Shown: one piece after another, positions 49,482 to 62,440 of the stretch
How positions within the stretch are numbered: the stretch's first letter is position 1
Layout of the letters: each line of letters opens with the position of its first letter
NCBI RefSeq assembly: GCF_000981805.1
Contig: NZ_CP011132.1
Location: 4,712,001-4,776,000, forward strand
Length of the DNA stretch: 64,000 bases
DNA from: Citrobacter amalonaticus Y19
GTDB lineage: Bacteria; Pseudomonadota; Gammaproteobacteria; Enterobacterales; Enterobacteriaceae
Reading direction: 5' to 3'
The notes under the pieces: generated by a model
What the model saw: the letters and a program-made list of their open reading frames with translations, nothing else
Databases searched by the model: none
What the model was told of the DNA's origin: nothing
Program-made: the position numbers and the translations under genes

Positions 49482-50888
49482 ATGAGAATTATGCGAGGAC
49501 ATAAGGATACGGTCGCCCGATGGTTGAGCGGGGTGCTACCCGCCGTCATCCTGATTCTGGTTGGGCTATTTGCCGTGATGGTGATCCGCGATTACGGGCG
49601 TGAAAGTGACGCGGCGCGTCAGACGCTGCTGGAAAAGGGCAGCGTGCTAATCCGCGCGCTGGAGTCGGGGACACGCGTCGGGATGGGCATGCGGATGCAT
49701 CATGCCCAGCAGCAAACGCTGCTCGAAGAGATGGCGGGGCAGCCTGGCGTACTGTGGTTTGCCGTGACGGATGCGCAGGGCAACGTGATAATGCACAGCG
49801 ATCCCGCCCAGGTCGGGAGAACGCTCTACACGCCAGCAGAAATGCAAACATTACATCCGGGAGAAGAGGCGCGCTGGCGTCCGGTTGACGCGACGGATGC
49901 GCAAGGGGAACCCGTTCCGGCGCTGGAGATCTATCGTCAGTTCCAGCCGTTGTTTTTCCCGGGGCGGCACGGCATGCGCGGGATGTCGCGTGGTAATGGC
50001 GGAATGTCTGACGCTGTCCATCAATCTATTTTTATCGCCTTTGATGCCAGCGATTTGGCCGTGACGCAGGCGCGTGAGTGGCGCAATACGCTGATCATGC
50101 TTTTCGCGCTGACCACCGTGCTACTGGCGACCCTCCTGACGTTTTTCTGGTATCGACGATACCTGCGTTCTCGCCAGCTTTTGCAGGATGAGATGAACCG
50201 TAAAGAGAAGCTGGTGGCGCTCGGACATCTGGCGGCAGGCGTCGCGCATGAGATTCGTAATCCACTGTCGTCCATCAAAGGGCTGGCAAAGTACTTTGCT
50301 GAGCGCGCGCCGGCGGGCGGTGAAGCACATGAACTGGCGCAGGTAATGGCAAAAGAGGCTGACCGTTTAAATCGGGTGGTAAGCGAACTACTGGAACTGG
50401 TGAAGCCCGCACATTTATCCCTGCAGTCGGTGGATCTCAATGCGGTGATTGGTCATTCTCTGCAACTGGTCAGCCAGGATGCGCAGAATCGGGCGATCGA
50501 TCTGCAATTTGTGCCTGACCCTGCGCTACCGCTCATTCAGGCCGACCCGGACCGGCTGACGCAGGTACTGCTGAATCTTTATCTGAATGCAATTCAAGCC
50601 ATCGATAGTCAGGGGACCATTCGCGTGGAGGCCAGCACAAGCGGAGCCGATCGCGTTAAAATCACCGTTGCCGACAGCGGGAAAGGGATTGCGCCGGAAC
50701 AACTGGCCGCCATTTTTACCCCTTACTTCACGACCAAAGCGGACGGTACGGGGCTGGGACTGGCGGTGGTACAGAACATCATTGAACAGCATGGCGGGAC
50801 GATTCAGGCCGACAGCCTGCCAGGCAAGGGCGCAACGTTCACCCTTTGGCTCCCGGTGACGTTAACACGTAAGGATTCGCAAGGATGA
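49482..50888 (+). CDS. zraS: Zinc/envelope-stress sensor histidine kinase ZraS
   Basis: A 468-residue inner-membrane kinase with membrane segments at about 14-34 and 202-223 around a periplasmic sensor domain. The dimerisation/phosphorylation helix carries His256 (GVAHEIRNPLSSIKGL). An ATPase domain follows (N-box NLYLNAIQAI, G-boxes DSGKGIA and GTGLGLAV). The periplasmic segment near residues 160-180 (GRHGMRGMSRGNGGMSD) differs from E. coli. ATGA overlap couples it to zraR. Confidence 0.96.
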   Translation: MRIMRGHKDTVARWLSGVLPAVILILVGLFAVMVIRDYGRESDAARQTLLEKGSVLIRALESGTRVGMGMRMHHAQQQTLLEEMAGQPGVLWFAVTDAQGNVIMHSDPAQVGRTLYTPAEMQTLHPGEEARWRPVDATDAQGEPVPALEIYRQFQPLFFPGRHGMRGMSRGNGGMSDAVHQSIFIAFDASDLAVTQAREWRNTLIMLFALTTVLLATLLTFFWYRRYLRSRQLLQDEMNRKEKLVALGHLAAGVAHEIRNPLSSIKGLAKYFAERAPAGGEAHELAQVMAKEADRLNRVVSELLELVKPAHLSLQSVDLNAVIGHSLQLVSQDAQNRAIDLQFVPDPALPLIQADPDRLTQVLLNLYLNAIQAIDSQGTIRVEASTSGADRVKITVADSGKGIAPEQLAAIFTPYFTTKADGTGLGLAVVQNIIEQHGGTIQADSLPGKGATFTLWLPVTLTRKDSQG

Positions 50889-52210
50889 TTCGCGCAAAGA
50901 TCGACATTCTGGTGGTGGATGACGACGTCAGCCACTGCACCATTTTACAGGCATTACTACGAGGATGGGGCTATGACGTCGCGCTGGCCTACAGTGGACG
51001 AGCCGCACTCGAGCTGGTGCGTGAGCACGTCTTTGACCTCGTGCTGTGCGATGTACGCATGGCGGAGATGGACGGCATCGAGACGCTGAAAGAGATCAAA
51101 GCGCTGAACCCGGCCATTCCGGTGCTGATCATGACGGCGTTTTCCAGCGTGGAGACGGCGGTAGAGGCGCTGAAAACCGGCGCGCTGGATTACTTAATCA
51201 AACCGCTGGATTTTGATCATCTACAAACGACGCTGGAAAACGCGCTGGCGCATACGCGAGAGTCCGCCAGCGAGCTGCCCTCCGTTTCCGCCTCGCAGTT
51301 TGGGATGGTTGGCAAAAGCCCGGCGATGCAGCAACTGTTGAGCGAGATTGCGATGGTCGCCCCTTCGGATGCGACAGTGCTGATTCATGGCGACTCCGGC
51401 ACCGGGAAAGAGCTGGTGGCGCGCGCGTTGCATGCCAGTAGCGCGCGGAGCGACAAACCGCTGGTGACGCTGAACTGCGCGGCACTCAACGAGTCGCTGC
51501 TGGAATCGGAGCTGTTCGGCCATGAAAAAGGGGCGTTTACCGGTGCCGACAAACGCCGGGAAGGACGTTTTGTCGAAGCCAACGGCGGCACGTTATTTCT
51601 TGATGAGATTGGCGATATCTCGCCGATGATGCAGGTGCGGTTACTGCGGGCGATTCAGGAACGCGAAGTTCAGCGCGTGGGCAGCAATCAGACGCTCTCG
51701 GTTGATGTCCGTCTGATTGCCGCGACCCACCGTGACCTGGCGCAAGAGGTGCAGGCCGGGCGCTTTCGTCAGGATCTCTACTACCGCCTGAACGTGGTGA
51801 CGATTGAAACGCCAGCGCTGCGTCAGCGGCAGGAAGATATCCCCCTGCTGGCTGACCACTTTCTCCAGCGGTTTGCTAAACGCAACCGTAAGGCGGTGAA
51901 AGGGTTTACCCCGCGAGCCATGGATCTACTGATTCACTACGACTGGCCGGGGAATATTCGCGAACTGGAAAATGCGATTGAACGTTCGGTGGTCCTGCTG
52001 ACCGGCGAATATATCTCTGAGCGCGAGTTGCCGCTGGCGATTGCGAGTCAGCCGCTGCCGCTTGTGACGGATCAGGCCATTCAGCCGTTGGTCGAAGTCG
52101 AAAAAGAGGTGATTCTGGCGGCGCTGGAGAAAACGGGCGGCAACAAAACGGAAGCCGCCCGTCAGTTAGGGATTACGCGAAAGACGCTGTTGGCGAAACT
52201 CTTGCGTTAG
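50885..52210 (+). CDS. zraR: Sigma-54-dependent response regulator ZraR
   Basis: A 441-residue NtrC-family activator. The receiver domain has phospho-acceptor Asp56 (LCDVRM). The AAA+ domain carries Walker A GDSGTGKE, the sigma-54 contact loop GAFTGA and Walker B GGTLFLDEIGD. The C-terminal Fis-type helix-turn-helix is NKTEAARQLGITRKTLLAKL. Phosphorylated by ZraS, it activates zraP and zraSR from the paired sites upstream. It ends four bases inside the end of the convergent purD. Confidence 0.97.
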   Translation: MIRAKIDILVVDDDVSHCTILQALLRGWGYDVALAYSGRAALELVREHVFDLVLCDVRMAEMDGIETLKEIKALNPAIPVLIMTAFSSVETAVEALKTGALDYLIKPLDFDHLQTTLENALAHTRESASELPSVSASQFGMVGKSPAMQQLLSEIAMVAPSDATVLIHGDSGTGKELVARALHASSARSDKPLVTLNCAALNESLLESELFGHEKGAFTGADKRREGRFVEANGGTLFLDEIGDISPMMQVRLLRAIQEREVQRVGSNQTLSVDVRLIAATHRDLAQEVQAGRFRQDLYYRLNVVTIETPALRQRQEDIPLLADHFLQRFAKRNRKAVKGFTPRAMDLLIHYDWPGNIRELENAIERSVVLLTGEYISERELPLAIASQPLPLVTDQAIQPLVEVEKEVILAALEKTGGNKTEAARQLGITRKTLLAKLLR

Positions 52211-53496
52211 TGCTGTTCACGTTCGATGGCGCGCCAGCCGATATCTTTACGGCAGAAACAGTCGTCCCAGTGGATAGCGGTCATTAAGGCATAGGCACGT
52301 TTCTGCGCGTCGGCCACGGTGTCACCCAGCGCGGTAACGCACAGCACGCGACCCCCGCTGGTGACGACCTGATCGTCATCGGCAAGTTTGGTCCCTGCGT
52401 GGAACACTTTACCGTCTGCCACATCTTCCAGCGGCAGACCGTGGATCACGTCGCCGGTGCGATAATCACCAGGATAGCCGCCTGCCGCCATCACGACGCC
52501 GAGCGAGGCGCGTTCATCCCACTCGGATTTTTGCTCATCCAGTTTGCCTTCGCAGGCGGCCAGGCAGAGTTCAACCAGATCGGACTTCATGCGCAGCATG
52601 ATAGGCTGCGTTTCCGGGTCACCAAAGCGGCAGTTGAATTCAATCACCTTCGGATTGCCCTGTTGGTCGATCATCAGACCGGCATACAGGAAACCGGTAT
52701 AGGTGTTGCCTTCTGCCGCCATGCCTTTCACGGTAGGCCAGATGATGCGTTCCATCGTGCGCTGGTGGACGATATCCGTGACCACCGGAGCTGGGGAGTA
52801 AGCACCCATCCCGCCGGTGTTCAGGCCGGTATCGCCATCGCCGACGCGTTTATGATCCTGACTGGTCGCCATCGGCAAGACGTGCTCGCCGTCGACCATT
52901 ACGATGAAACTCGCTTCTTCGCCGTCGAGGAACTCTTCAATTACGATGCGATGACCCGCATCGCCAAACGCGTTGCCTGCCAGCATGTCATGCACGGCGG
53001 CTTCGGCTTCTTCCAGCGTCATTGCGACAATCACGCCTTTACCGGCAGCCAGACCGTCAGCCTTAATGACGATCGGCGCGCCTTTCTCACGCAGATAAGC
53101 CAGCGCTGGCTCGATCTCCGTAAAGTTCTGGTATTCAGCCGTCGGGATCTGGTGACGTGCAAGGAAATCCTTGGTGAACGCTTTGGAGCCTTCCAGTTGT
53201 GCCGCGCCTGCGGTTGGACCGAAGATGTTCAGGCCCGCCGCACGGAAGGTATCGACCACGCCTTTCACCAGCGGCGCTTCCGGGCCGACGATCGTCAGGT
53301 CGATCTTTTCACTCTGAGCAAAACTCAGCAGCGCCGGAATGTCGGTTGCGCTGATGGCGACGTTTTGCAGCGTCGGTTCCAGCGCGGTACCGGCATTACC
53401 TGGTGCGACAAACACGGTGGCCACTTTTGGTGACTGAGCGGCTTTCCACGCCAGAGCGTGCTCGCGCCCGCCGTTTCCGATAACTAATACTTTCAT
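52207..53496 (-). CDS. purD: Phosphoribosylamine-glycine ligase (GAR synthetase)
   Basis: A 429-residue ATP-grasp enzyme, second step of purine synthesis, forming glycinamide ribonucleotide. The N-terminal loop VIGNGGREHALAW, the ATP-grasp segments (VIKADGLAAGKGV, IEEFLDGEEASF) and the metal site (EFNCRFGDPETQ) are all visible. The ATG at 53496 (MKVLVIG) gives the E. coli length; an ATG four codons upstream is in frame. It lies 11 bases after purH. Confidence 0.97.
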   Translation of the reverse strand: MKVLVIGNGGREHALAWKAAQSPKVATVFVAPGNAGTALEPTLQNVAISATDIPALLSFAQSEKIDLTIVGPEAPLVKGVVDTFRAAGLNIFGPTAGAAQLEGSKAFTKDFLARHQIPTAEYQNFTEIEPALAYLREKGAPIVIKADGLAAGKGVIVAMTLEEAEAAVHDMLAGNAFGDAGHRIVIEEFLDGEEASFIVMVDGEHVLPMATSQDHKRVGDGDTGLNTGGMGAYSPAPVVTDIVHQRTMERIIWPTVKGMAAEGNTYTGFLYAGLMIDQQGNPKVIEFNCRFGDPETQPIMLRMKSDLVELCLAACEGKLDEQKSEWDERASLGVVMAAGGYPGDYRTGDVIHGLPLEDVADGKVFHAGTKLADDDQVVTSGGRVLCVTALGDTVADAQKRAYALMTAIHWDDCFCRKDIGWRAIEREQH

Positions 53497-53507
53497 GTCT
53501 CGCTCCA

Positions 53508-55097
53508 TTAATGGCGGAAGTGGCGCATGTCGGTGAAGATCATTGCAATGCCGTGTTCGTCAGCGGCGGCAATGACTTCATCATCACGGATGGAACCGCC
53601 AGGCTGGATAACACAGCTCACGCCAACGGCGGCGGCGGCATCAATACCATCGCGGAACGGGAAGAAGGCGTCGGAGGCCATGGCGGAGCCTTTCACTTCC
53701 AGACCTTCATCAGCGGCTTTGATCCCGGCAATTTTGGCCGAGTAGACGCGGCTCATCTGGCCTGCGCCAATGCCGATGGTCATGTTCTCTTTGGCGTAAA
53801 CAATGGCGTTGGATTTAACGAACTTCGCGACTTTCCAGCAGAACAGCGCGTCACGCAGTTCCTGTTCGGTCGGCTGGCGCTTCGTCACCACGCGCAGTTC
53901 ACCGGCAGTGACCATGCCCAGGTCGCGGTCCTGAACCAGCAGACCGCCGTTAACACGTTTGAAATCCAGGCCCGGCACGCGTTCAGCCCACTGGCCGCAG
54001 GTCAGGACGCGAACGTTCTGCTTGGCGGCGGTGATTTTCAGCGCATCTTCGGTGGCGGACGGGGCGATGATCACTTCAACAAACTGACGGGAGATGATGG
54101 CCTGCGCGGTTTCAGCATCCAGTTCGCGGTTAAAGGCGATGATACCGCCGAAGGCAGAGGTCGGGTCCGTTTTATACGCGCGATCGTAAGCATCCAGAAT
54201 TGAGGTGCTGACCGCGACGCCGCAGGGGTTGGCGTGCTTGACGATCACGCAGGCCGGCTCGCTAAACTCTTTTACACACTCCAGCGCCGCGTCAGTATCG
54301 GCGATGTTGTTATAGGAAAGCGCTTTTCCCTGAACCTGCTGAGCGGTCGCGACGGAGGCCTCTTTCACATTCTCTTCTATATAGAAGGCTGCCTGCTGGT
54401 GGCTGTTTTCGCCATAGCGCATGTCCTGCTTCTTAATAAAGTTCAGGTTCAGCGTACGCGGGAAGCGCCCCGCGGCGTCTTTGCTTTCACCGTGATAGGC
54501 CGGAACCATTCTGCCGAAGTAATTGGCAATCATGCTGTCGTAGGCGGCGGTGTGTTCGAAGGCTTTAATCGCGAGGTCGAAACGGGTGTCGAGGGTCAGA
54601 GAGCCGTCGTTGGCATCCATCTCGCTAATAATGGTGTCGTAGTCGCTGCTCTTCACAACGATAGCGACATCTTTATGGTTCTTCGCGGCGGAGCGCACCA
54701 TCGTCGGCCCGCCGATATCGATGTTCTCTACCGCATCTTCCAGTGAGCAGCCTTCACGGGCAACGGTTTGGGCGAACGGATAAAGGTTAACAACCACCAT
54801 ATCGATGGGGGCGATGCCGTGCTGTTCCATAATCCCGTCATCCTGACCGCGACGACCGAGAATGCCGCCGTGTACTTTTGGATGCAGGGTCTTCACACGT
54901 CCATCCATCATTTCCGGGAAACCGGTGTAATCGGAAACTTCGGTCACCGGCAGACCTTTCTCTGCTAACAGACGGGCAGTGCCCCCTGTCGACAGCAGCT
55001 CCACACCACGTGTGGAAAGTGCCTGGGCGAATTCGACGATACCGGCTTTGTCAGAAACACTGAGCAGAGCGCGGCGGACTGGACGACGTTGTTGCAT
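53508..55097 (-). CDS. purH: Bifunctional AICAR transformylase / IMP cyclohydrolase
   Basis: A 529-residue enzyme catalysing the last two steps to IMP. It has an N-terminal cyclohydrolase domain (LSVSDKAGIVEFA, STGGTARLL) and a C-terminal transformylase domain. The latter contains VKHANPCGVA with the catalytic Lys-His, AFGGIIAFNRE, and SDAFFPFRDGID. The length equals E. coli PurH. It is first in the purHD operon, under a PurR-type box. Confidence 0.98.
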   Translation of the reverse strand: MQQRRPVRRALLSVSDKAGIVEFAQALSTRGVELLSTGGTARLLAEKGLPVTEVSDYTGFPEMMDGRVKTLHPKVHGGILGRRGQDDGIMEQHGIAPIDMVVVNLYPFAQTVAREGCSLEDAVENIDIGGPTMVRSAAKNHKDVAIVVKSSDYDTIISEMDANDGSLTLDTRFDLAIKAFEHTAAYDSMIANYFGRMVPAYHGESKDAAGRFPRTLNLNFIKKQDMRYGENSHQQAAFYIEENVKEASVATAQQVQGKALSYNNIADTDAALECVKEFSEPACVIVKHANPCGVAVSTSILDAYDRAYKTDPTSAFGGIIAFNRELDAETAQAIISRQFVEVIIAPSATEDALKITAAKQNVRVLTCGQWAERVPGLDFKRVNGGLLVQDRDLGMVTAGELRVVTKRQPTEQELRDALFCWKVAKFVKSNAIVYAKENMTIGIGAGQMSRVYSAKIAGIKAADEGLEVKGSAMASDAFFPFRDGIDAAAAVGVSCVIQPGGSIRDDEVIAAADEHGIAMIFTDMRHFRH

Positions 55098-55198
55098 GGT
55101 AAATCCCCTGGATTTGACGATTACAGAGAGCGTTAGCTGAATTTTTCGTAAAAAACTCAGCTAACGCCCCTTACGGGGCATCCTTGTTTTGCGGTGGC

Positions 55199-55220
55199 AT
55201 TGTAACGAAAACGTTTGCGC
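55199..55220 (-). promoter_or_regulatory. PurR operator and -10 of purHD
   Basis: On the minus strand GCGCAAACGTTTTCGT matches the PurR consensus ACGCAAACGTTTTCNT at 55205-55220. It directly precedes -10 TACAAT (55199-55204). Repressor binding would cover the promoter spacer. Confidence 0.85.
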
Positions 55221-55401
55221 AACGCTCGCGAATTTTTCTTTTTCAATTCTGGCGCTAATTTTCTCTCTATAACGATCCCATACGACAGGGAAGATCCGGC
55301 AAATGATCCCTGTGATTGTGGATAAGTCTGTGTGTAAAAGGGTATAAAGCGGGGTTTTGCTGGGGAATGCAGCAGTCAGTCATTTTTCTGACATTTTTCT
55401 A

Positions 55402-55429
55402 TTGCGGATGCTCGGGAACTCCCTATAAT
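55402..55429 (+). promoter_or_regulatory. rrn P1 promoter (rrnE locus)
   Basis: -35 TTGCGG (55402-55407), a 16-bp spacer and -10 TATAAT (55424-55429) are followed by GCGCCTCC. The upstream ATTTTTCTGACATTTTTC serves as UP element. The region 55221-55400 otherwise holds only A/T-rich promoter-upstream sequence. Confidence 0.92.
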
Positions 55430-55510
55430 GCGCCTCCATCGACACGGCGGATGTGAATCACTTCACAGAAAAACGCCAGTGAGATTGAAGAGAAAAATCC
55501 TGAAAAAAGA

Positions 55511-55538
55511 TTGACTCTGAAAGAGGAAAACGTATTAT
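55511..55538 (+). promoter_or_regulatory. rrn P2 promoter (rrnE locus)
   Basis: -35 TTGACT (55511-55516), a 16-bp spacer and -10 TATTAT (55533-55538). A boxA TGCTCTTTAACA follows at 55577-55588. Confidence 0.88.
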
Positions 55539-55720
55539 ACGGGACCTCGCGACAGAGCGCTAAAGCGCGTCGCAACTGCTCTTTAACAATTTATCAGACA
55601 ATCTGTGTGGGCACTCAAAGTGACATGGATTCTTAACGTCCTCGGACGAAAAATGAATACCAAGTCTCAAGAGTGAACACGTAATTCATTACGAAGTTTA
55701 ATTCTTTGAGCATCAAACTT

Positions 55721-57262
<1,542 letters not shown>

Positions 57263-57347
57263 CCTGAAAGAACCTTTCCTTTGCAGTGTCCACACAGATT
57301 GTCTGATGAAAAGTGAATAGCAAGGCGTCTTGCGATTGAGACTTTGT

Positions 57348-57423
57348 GTCCCCTTCGTCTAGAGGCCCAGGACACCGCCCTTTCACGGCGGTAACAGGGG
57401 TTCGAATCCCCTAGGGGACGCCA
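57348..57423 (+). tRNA. gltV-like: tRNA-Glu(TTC)
   Basis: A 76-nt cloverleaf from GTCCCCTTCGTCTAGAGG to AGGGGACGCCA, anticodon TTC (CCTTTCACGG). It is the single spacer tRNA of this operon, as at the rrnE locus of E. coli. Confidence 0.98.
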
Positions 57424-57614
57424 CTTGCTGGTATGTGAGTGAAAGACGCGTGCCTTAATATCTCAAAACTGACTTGTGAGTCATGTTTGAGATATTTGCT
57501 CTTTAAAAATCTGGATCAAGCTGAAAATTGAAACGACACATCTTTAATGATGTGTTCGAGTCTCTCAAATTTTCGCAACACTGAAGTGTTTTACGAAACA
57601 TCTTCGGGTTGTGA

Positions 57615-60520
<2,906 letters not shown>

Positions 60521-60582
60521 ACAACGCCGAAGCTGTTTTGGCGGATTTGAGAGAATATTTTCAGCTTAGATTCAGACGCAAG

Positions 60583-60700
60583 TGCGCAATAGTTTGCACA
60601 GCAGCAAGGCGGCAAGCGAAGTAAAGGAAGGAGCATACAAAGGTATGTGACTGAGTTTACGAGAGCAGCCAACGCGGCTGATGTGATAAATTATTGCGTA
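60583..60700 (+). repeat. Degenerate ERIC element in the 23S-5S spacer (operon 2)
   Basis: The sequence matches the element at 17088-17205, inside a 196-nt spacer. It contains AGCAAGGCGGCAAG, GTATGTGACTGAG and CAGCCAACG, the ERIC landmarks on the strand of transcription. Confidence 0.7.
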
Positions 60701-60716
60701 CAGAGCACCAAGAATT

Positions 60717-60836
60717 TGCCTGGCGGCTGTAGCGCGGTGGTCCCACCTGACCCCATGCCGAACTCAGAAGTGAAACGCCGTAGCGCCGATGGTAGTGTGG
60801 GGTCTCCCCATGTGAGAGTAGGGAACTGCCAGGCAT
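60717..60836 (+). rRNA. rrfE: 5S ribosomal RNA (operon 2)
   Basis: 120 nt, identical to the operon 1 copy, from TGCCTGGCGGCTG to CTGCCAGGCAT. Confidence 0.99.
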
Positions 60837-61011
60837 CAAATAAAACGAAAGGCTCAGTCGAAAGACTGGGCCTTTTGTTTTATCTGTTGTTTGTCGGTGA
60901 GCGACTACTCTGAGAGCAGGACAAAATCGTCGGGAACGATTTTGCACAGCACGGAGTGCTGCCCGGAGGGTGACGGGCAGGAAGCCCGGCATACAACTGC
61001 CAGGCATCAAA
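60824..61011 (+). repeat. 17-bp direct repeats bounding a 171-bp T1 segment
   Basis: AACTGCCAGGCATCAAA occurs at the 5S 3' end (60824-60840) and again at 60995-61011. Between them lie T1 and a hairpin CAAAATCGT/ACGATTTTG. Operon 1 has a single copy of the repeat and no intervening segment. Confidence 0.85.
60848..60880 (+). terminator. rRNA operon 2 terminator T1
   Basis: AAAGGCTCAGTC-GAAA-GACTGGGCCTTT is followed by TGTTTTA. This is nearly the T1 terminator that E. coli carries after rrnB. It is absent after operon 1 in this window. Confidence 0.94.
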
Positions 61012-61020
61012 CAGTGAAGA

Positions 61021-61047
61021 AGCCCATCCTGACGGATGGGCTTTTTT
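61021..61047 (+). terminator. rRNA operon 2 terminator T2
   Basis: AGCCCATCC-TGAC-GGATGGGCT with a T run, identical to the sole terminator of operon 1. Confidence 0.92.
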
Positions 61048-61070
61048 GCGTCTGTGTGCACCATGGAAAA

Positions 61071-61103
61071 TGCCGGATGGCGGCCTCGCCTTATCCGGCC
61101 TAC
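61071..61103. repeat. REP element
   Basis: A TGCCGGATGGCGG ... TTATCCGGCCTA palindrome identical to that at 17402. It marks the right end of the near-identical block behind both rRNA operons. Confidence 0.8.
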
Positions 61104-61191
61104 ATGAATCCTTACCAGTCCACATTTCGTCGTGAAACTTTCTCACCTTTAACATGCAAGCTCGACATTGGCGTGATTTCTGGGTATCTTC

Positions 61192-61223
61192 AGCTATCTG
61201 GATGTCTAAACGTTTAAACGTAT
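61192..61223 (+). promoter_or_regulatory. MetJ boxes of metA
   Basis: Four tandem eight-base units, AGCTATCT, GGATGTCT, AAACGTTT and AAACGTAT, resemble the MetJ consensus AGACGTCT with its half-site variation. They end 19 bases before metA, where methionine repressor binds in E. coli. Confidence 0.75.
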
Positions 61224-61242
61224 GTAATGAGGTTATCAGGTT

Positions 61243-62172
61243 ATGCCGATTCGCGTGCTGGACGAGCTACCCGCCGTCAATTTCTTGCGTGAGGAAAACG
61301 TCTTTGTCATGACGACTTCCCGCGCTTCAGGTCAGGAAATTCGTCCACTAAAGGTGCTTATCCTCAACCTGATGCCAAAGAAAATCGAAACGGAAAATCA
61401 GTTTTTGCGCCTGCTGTCGAACTCTCCACTACAGGTAGATGTTCAGTTACTGCGCATTGATGCCCGTGAGTCGCGTAATACGCCAGCCGAGCATCTGAAC
61501 AACTTTTACTGTAATTTTGAGGATATCTGCGATCAGAACTTCGATGGGCTGATCGTCACCGGTGCGCCGTTGGGTCTGGTGGAGTTCAATGATGTTGCCT
61601 ACTGGCCACAGATCAAACAGGTGCTGGAATGGGCGAAAGATCATGTCACCTCAACGCTGTTTGTCTGTTGGGCGGTACAAGCCGCACTCAATATCCTCTA
61701 CGGTATTCCGAAGCAGACCCGCACCGATAAACTCTCTGGCGTTTATGAGCATCATATCCTTCACCCTCATGCCCTACTGACGCGGGGTTTTGATGATTCA
61801 TTCCTGGCCCCGCATTCGCGCTATGCTGACTTCCCGGCGGTGCTGATCCGTGATTACACCGATCTTGAGATCCTCGCCGAGACTGAAGATGGTGATGCCT
61901 ATCTGTTTGCCAGCAAAGATAAACGCATTGCGTTTGTCACCGGCCATCCGGAATATGACGCCAACACGTTGGGCAGCGAATATTTCCGTGATGTGGAAGC
62001 CGGGTTAAGCCCCGACGTTCCGTACAACTATTTCCCGAAAAACGATCCCCAAAACAAACCTCGCGCCACCTGGCGAAGCCACGGTAATTTGCTGTTCATC
62101 AACTGGCTCAACTATTACGTCTATCAGATCACGCCATATGATCTGCGTCACATGAATCCAACGCTGGATTAA
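61243..62172 (+). CDS. metA: Homoserine O-succinyltransferase
   Basis: A 309-residue enzyme at the first committed step of methionine synthesis, converting homoserine and succinyl-CoA to O-succinylhomoserine. It has the glutamine-amidotransferase-like fold with catalytic cysteine in FVCWAVQAA (near residue 142), histidine in VTGHPEYD (near 235) and glutamate two residues later. It is the usual 309 residues long. The gene follows MetJ-type operators and ends at a clear terminator. Confidence 0.98.
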   Translation: MPIRVLDELPAVNFLREENVFVMTTSRASGQEIRPLKVLILNLMPKKIETENQFLRLLSNSPLQVDVQLLRIDARESRNTPAEHLNNFYCNFEDICDQNFDGLIVTGAPLGLVEFNDVAYWPQIKQVLEWAKDHVTSTLFVCWAVQAALNILYGIPKQTRTDKLSGVYEHHILHPHALLTRGFDDSFLAPHSRYADFPAVLIRDYTDLEILAETEDGDAYLFASKDKRIAFVTGHPEYDANTLGSEYFRDVEAGLSPDVPYNYFPKNDPQNKPRATWRSHGNLLFINWLNYYVYQITPYDLRHMNPTLD

Positions 62173-62216
62173 TCGTCTGCCGCTGACGATCCTAAAGCGT
62201 TTCAGCATATTGAATC

Positions 62217-62239
62217 AGGCACCTTCGGGTGCCTTTTTT
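62217..62239 (+). terminator. metA terminator
   Basis: AGGCACC-TTCG-GGTGCCT followed by TTTTT, 45 bases after metA. Confidence 0.93.
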
Positions 62240-62309
62240 ATTTCCGAAATGCACCTCATCTTGTAATTAAACTTTATTTTTATTGTTATCAATAGGTTAA
62301 TTGATAATT

Positions 62310-62400
62310 TAATTAAAAATGGAAATTGTTTTTGATTTTGATTTTGAAATGAGTAGTCTTAGTTGTGCTGAACGAAAAGCGCACAACGATCCTTCGTTCG
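62310..62400 (+). promoter_or_regulatory. aceBAK promoter and IclR-binding region
   Basis: An A/T-rich stretch contains GGAAATTGTTTTTGATTTTG and then GAGTAGTCTTAGTTGTGCTG, matching the E. coli aceB promoter region where IclR binds. Boundaries and contacts are by recognition only. Confidence 0.6.
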
Positions 62401-62440
62401 CATTGGGAATGCTGTGTTATCAATGACGAGGAGTTACAGA

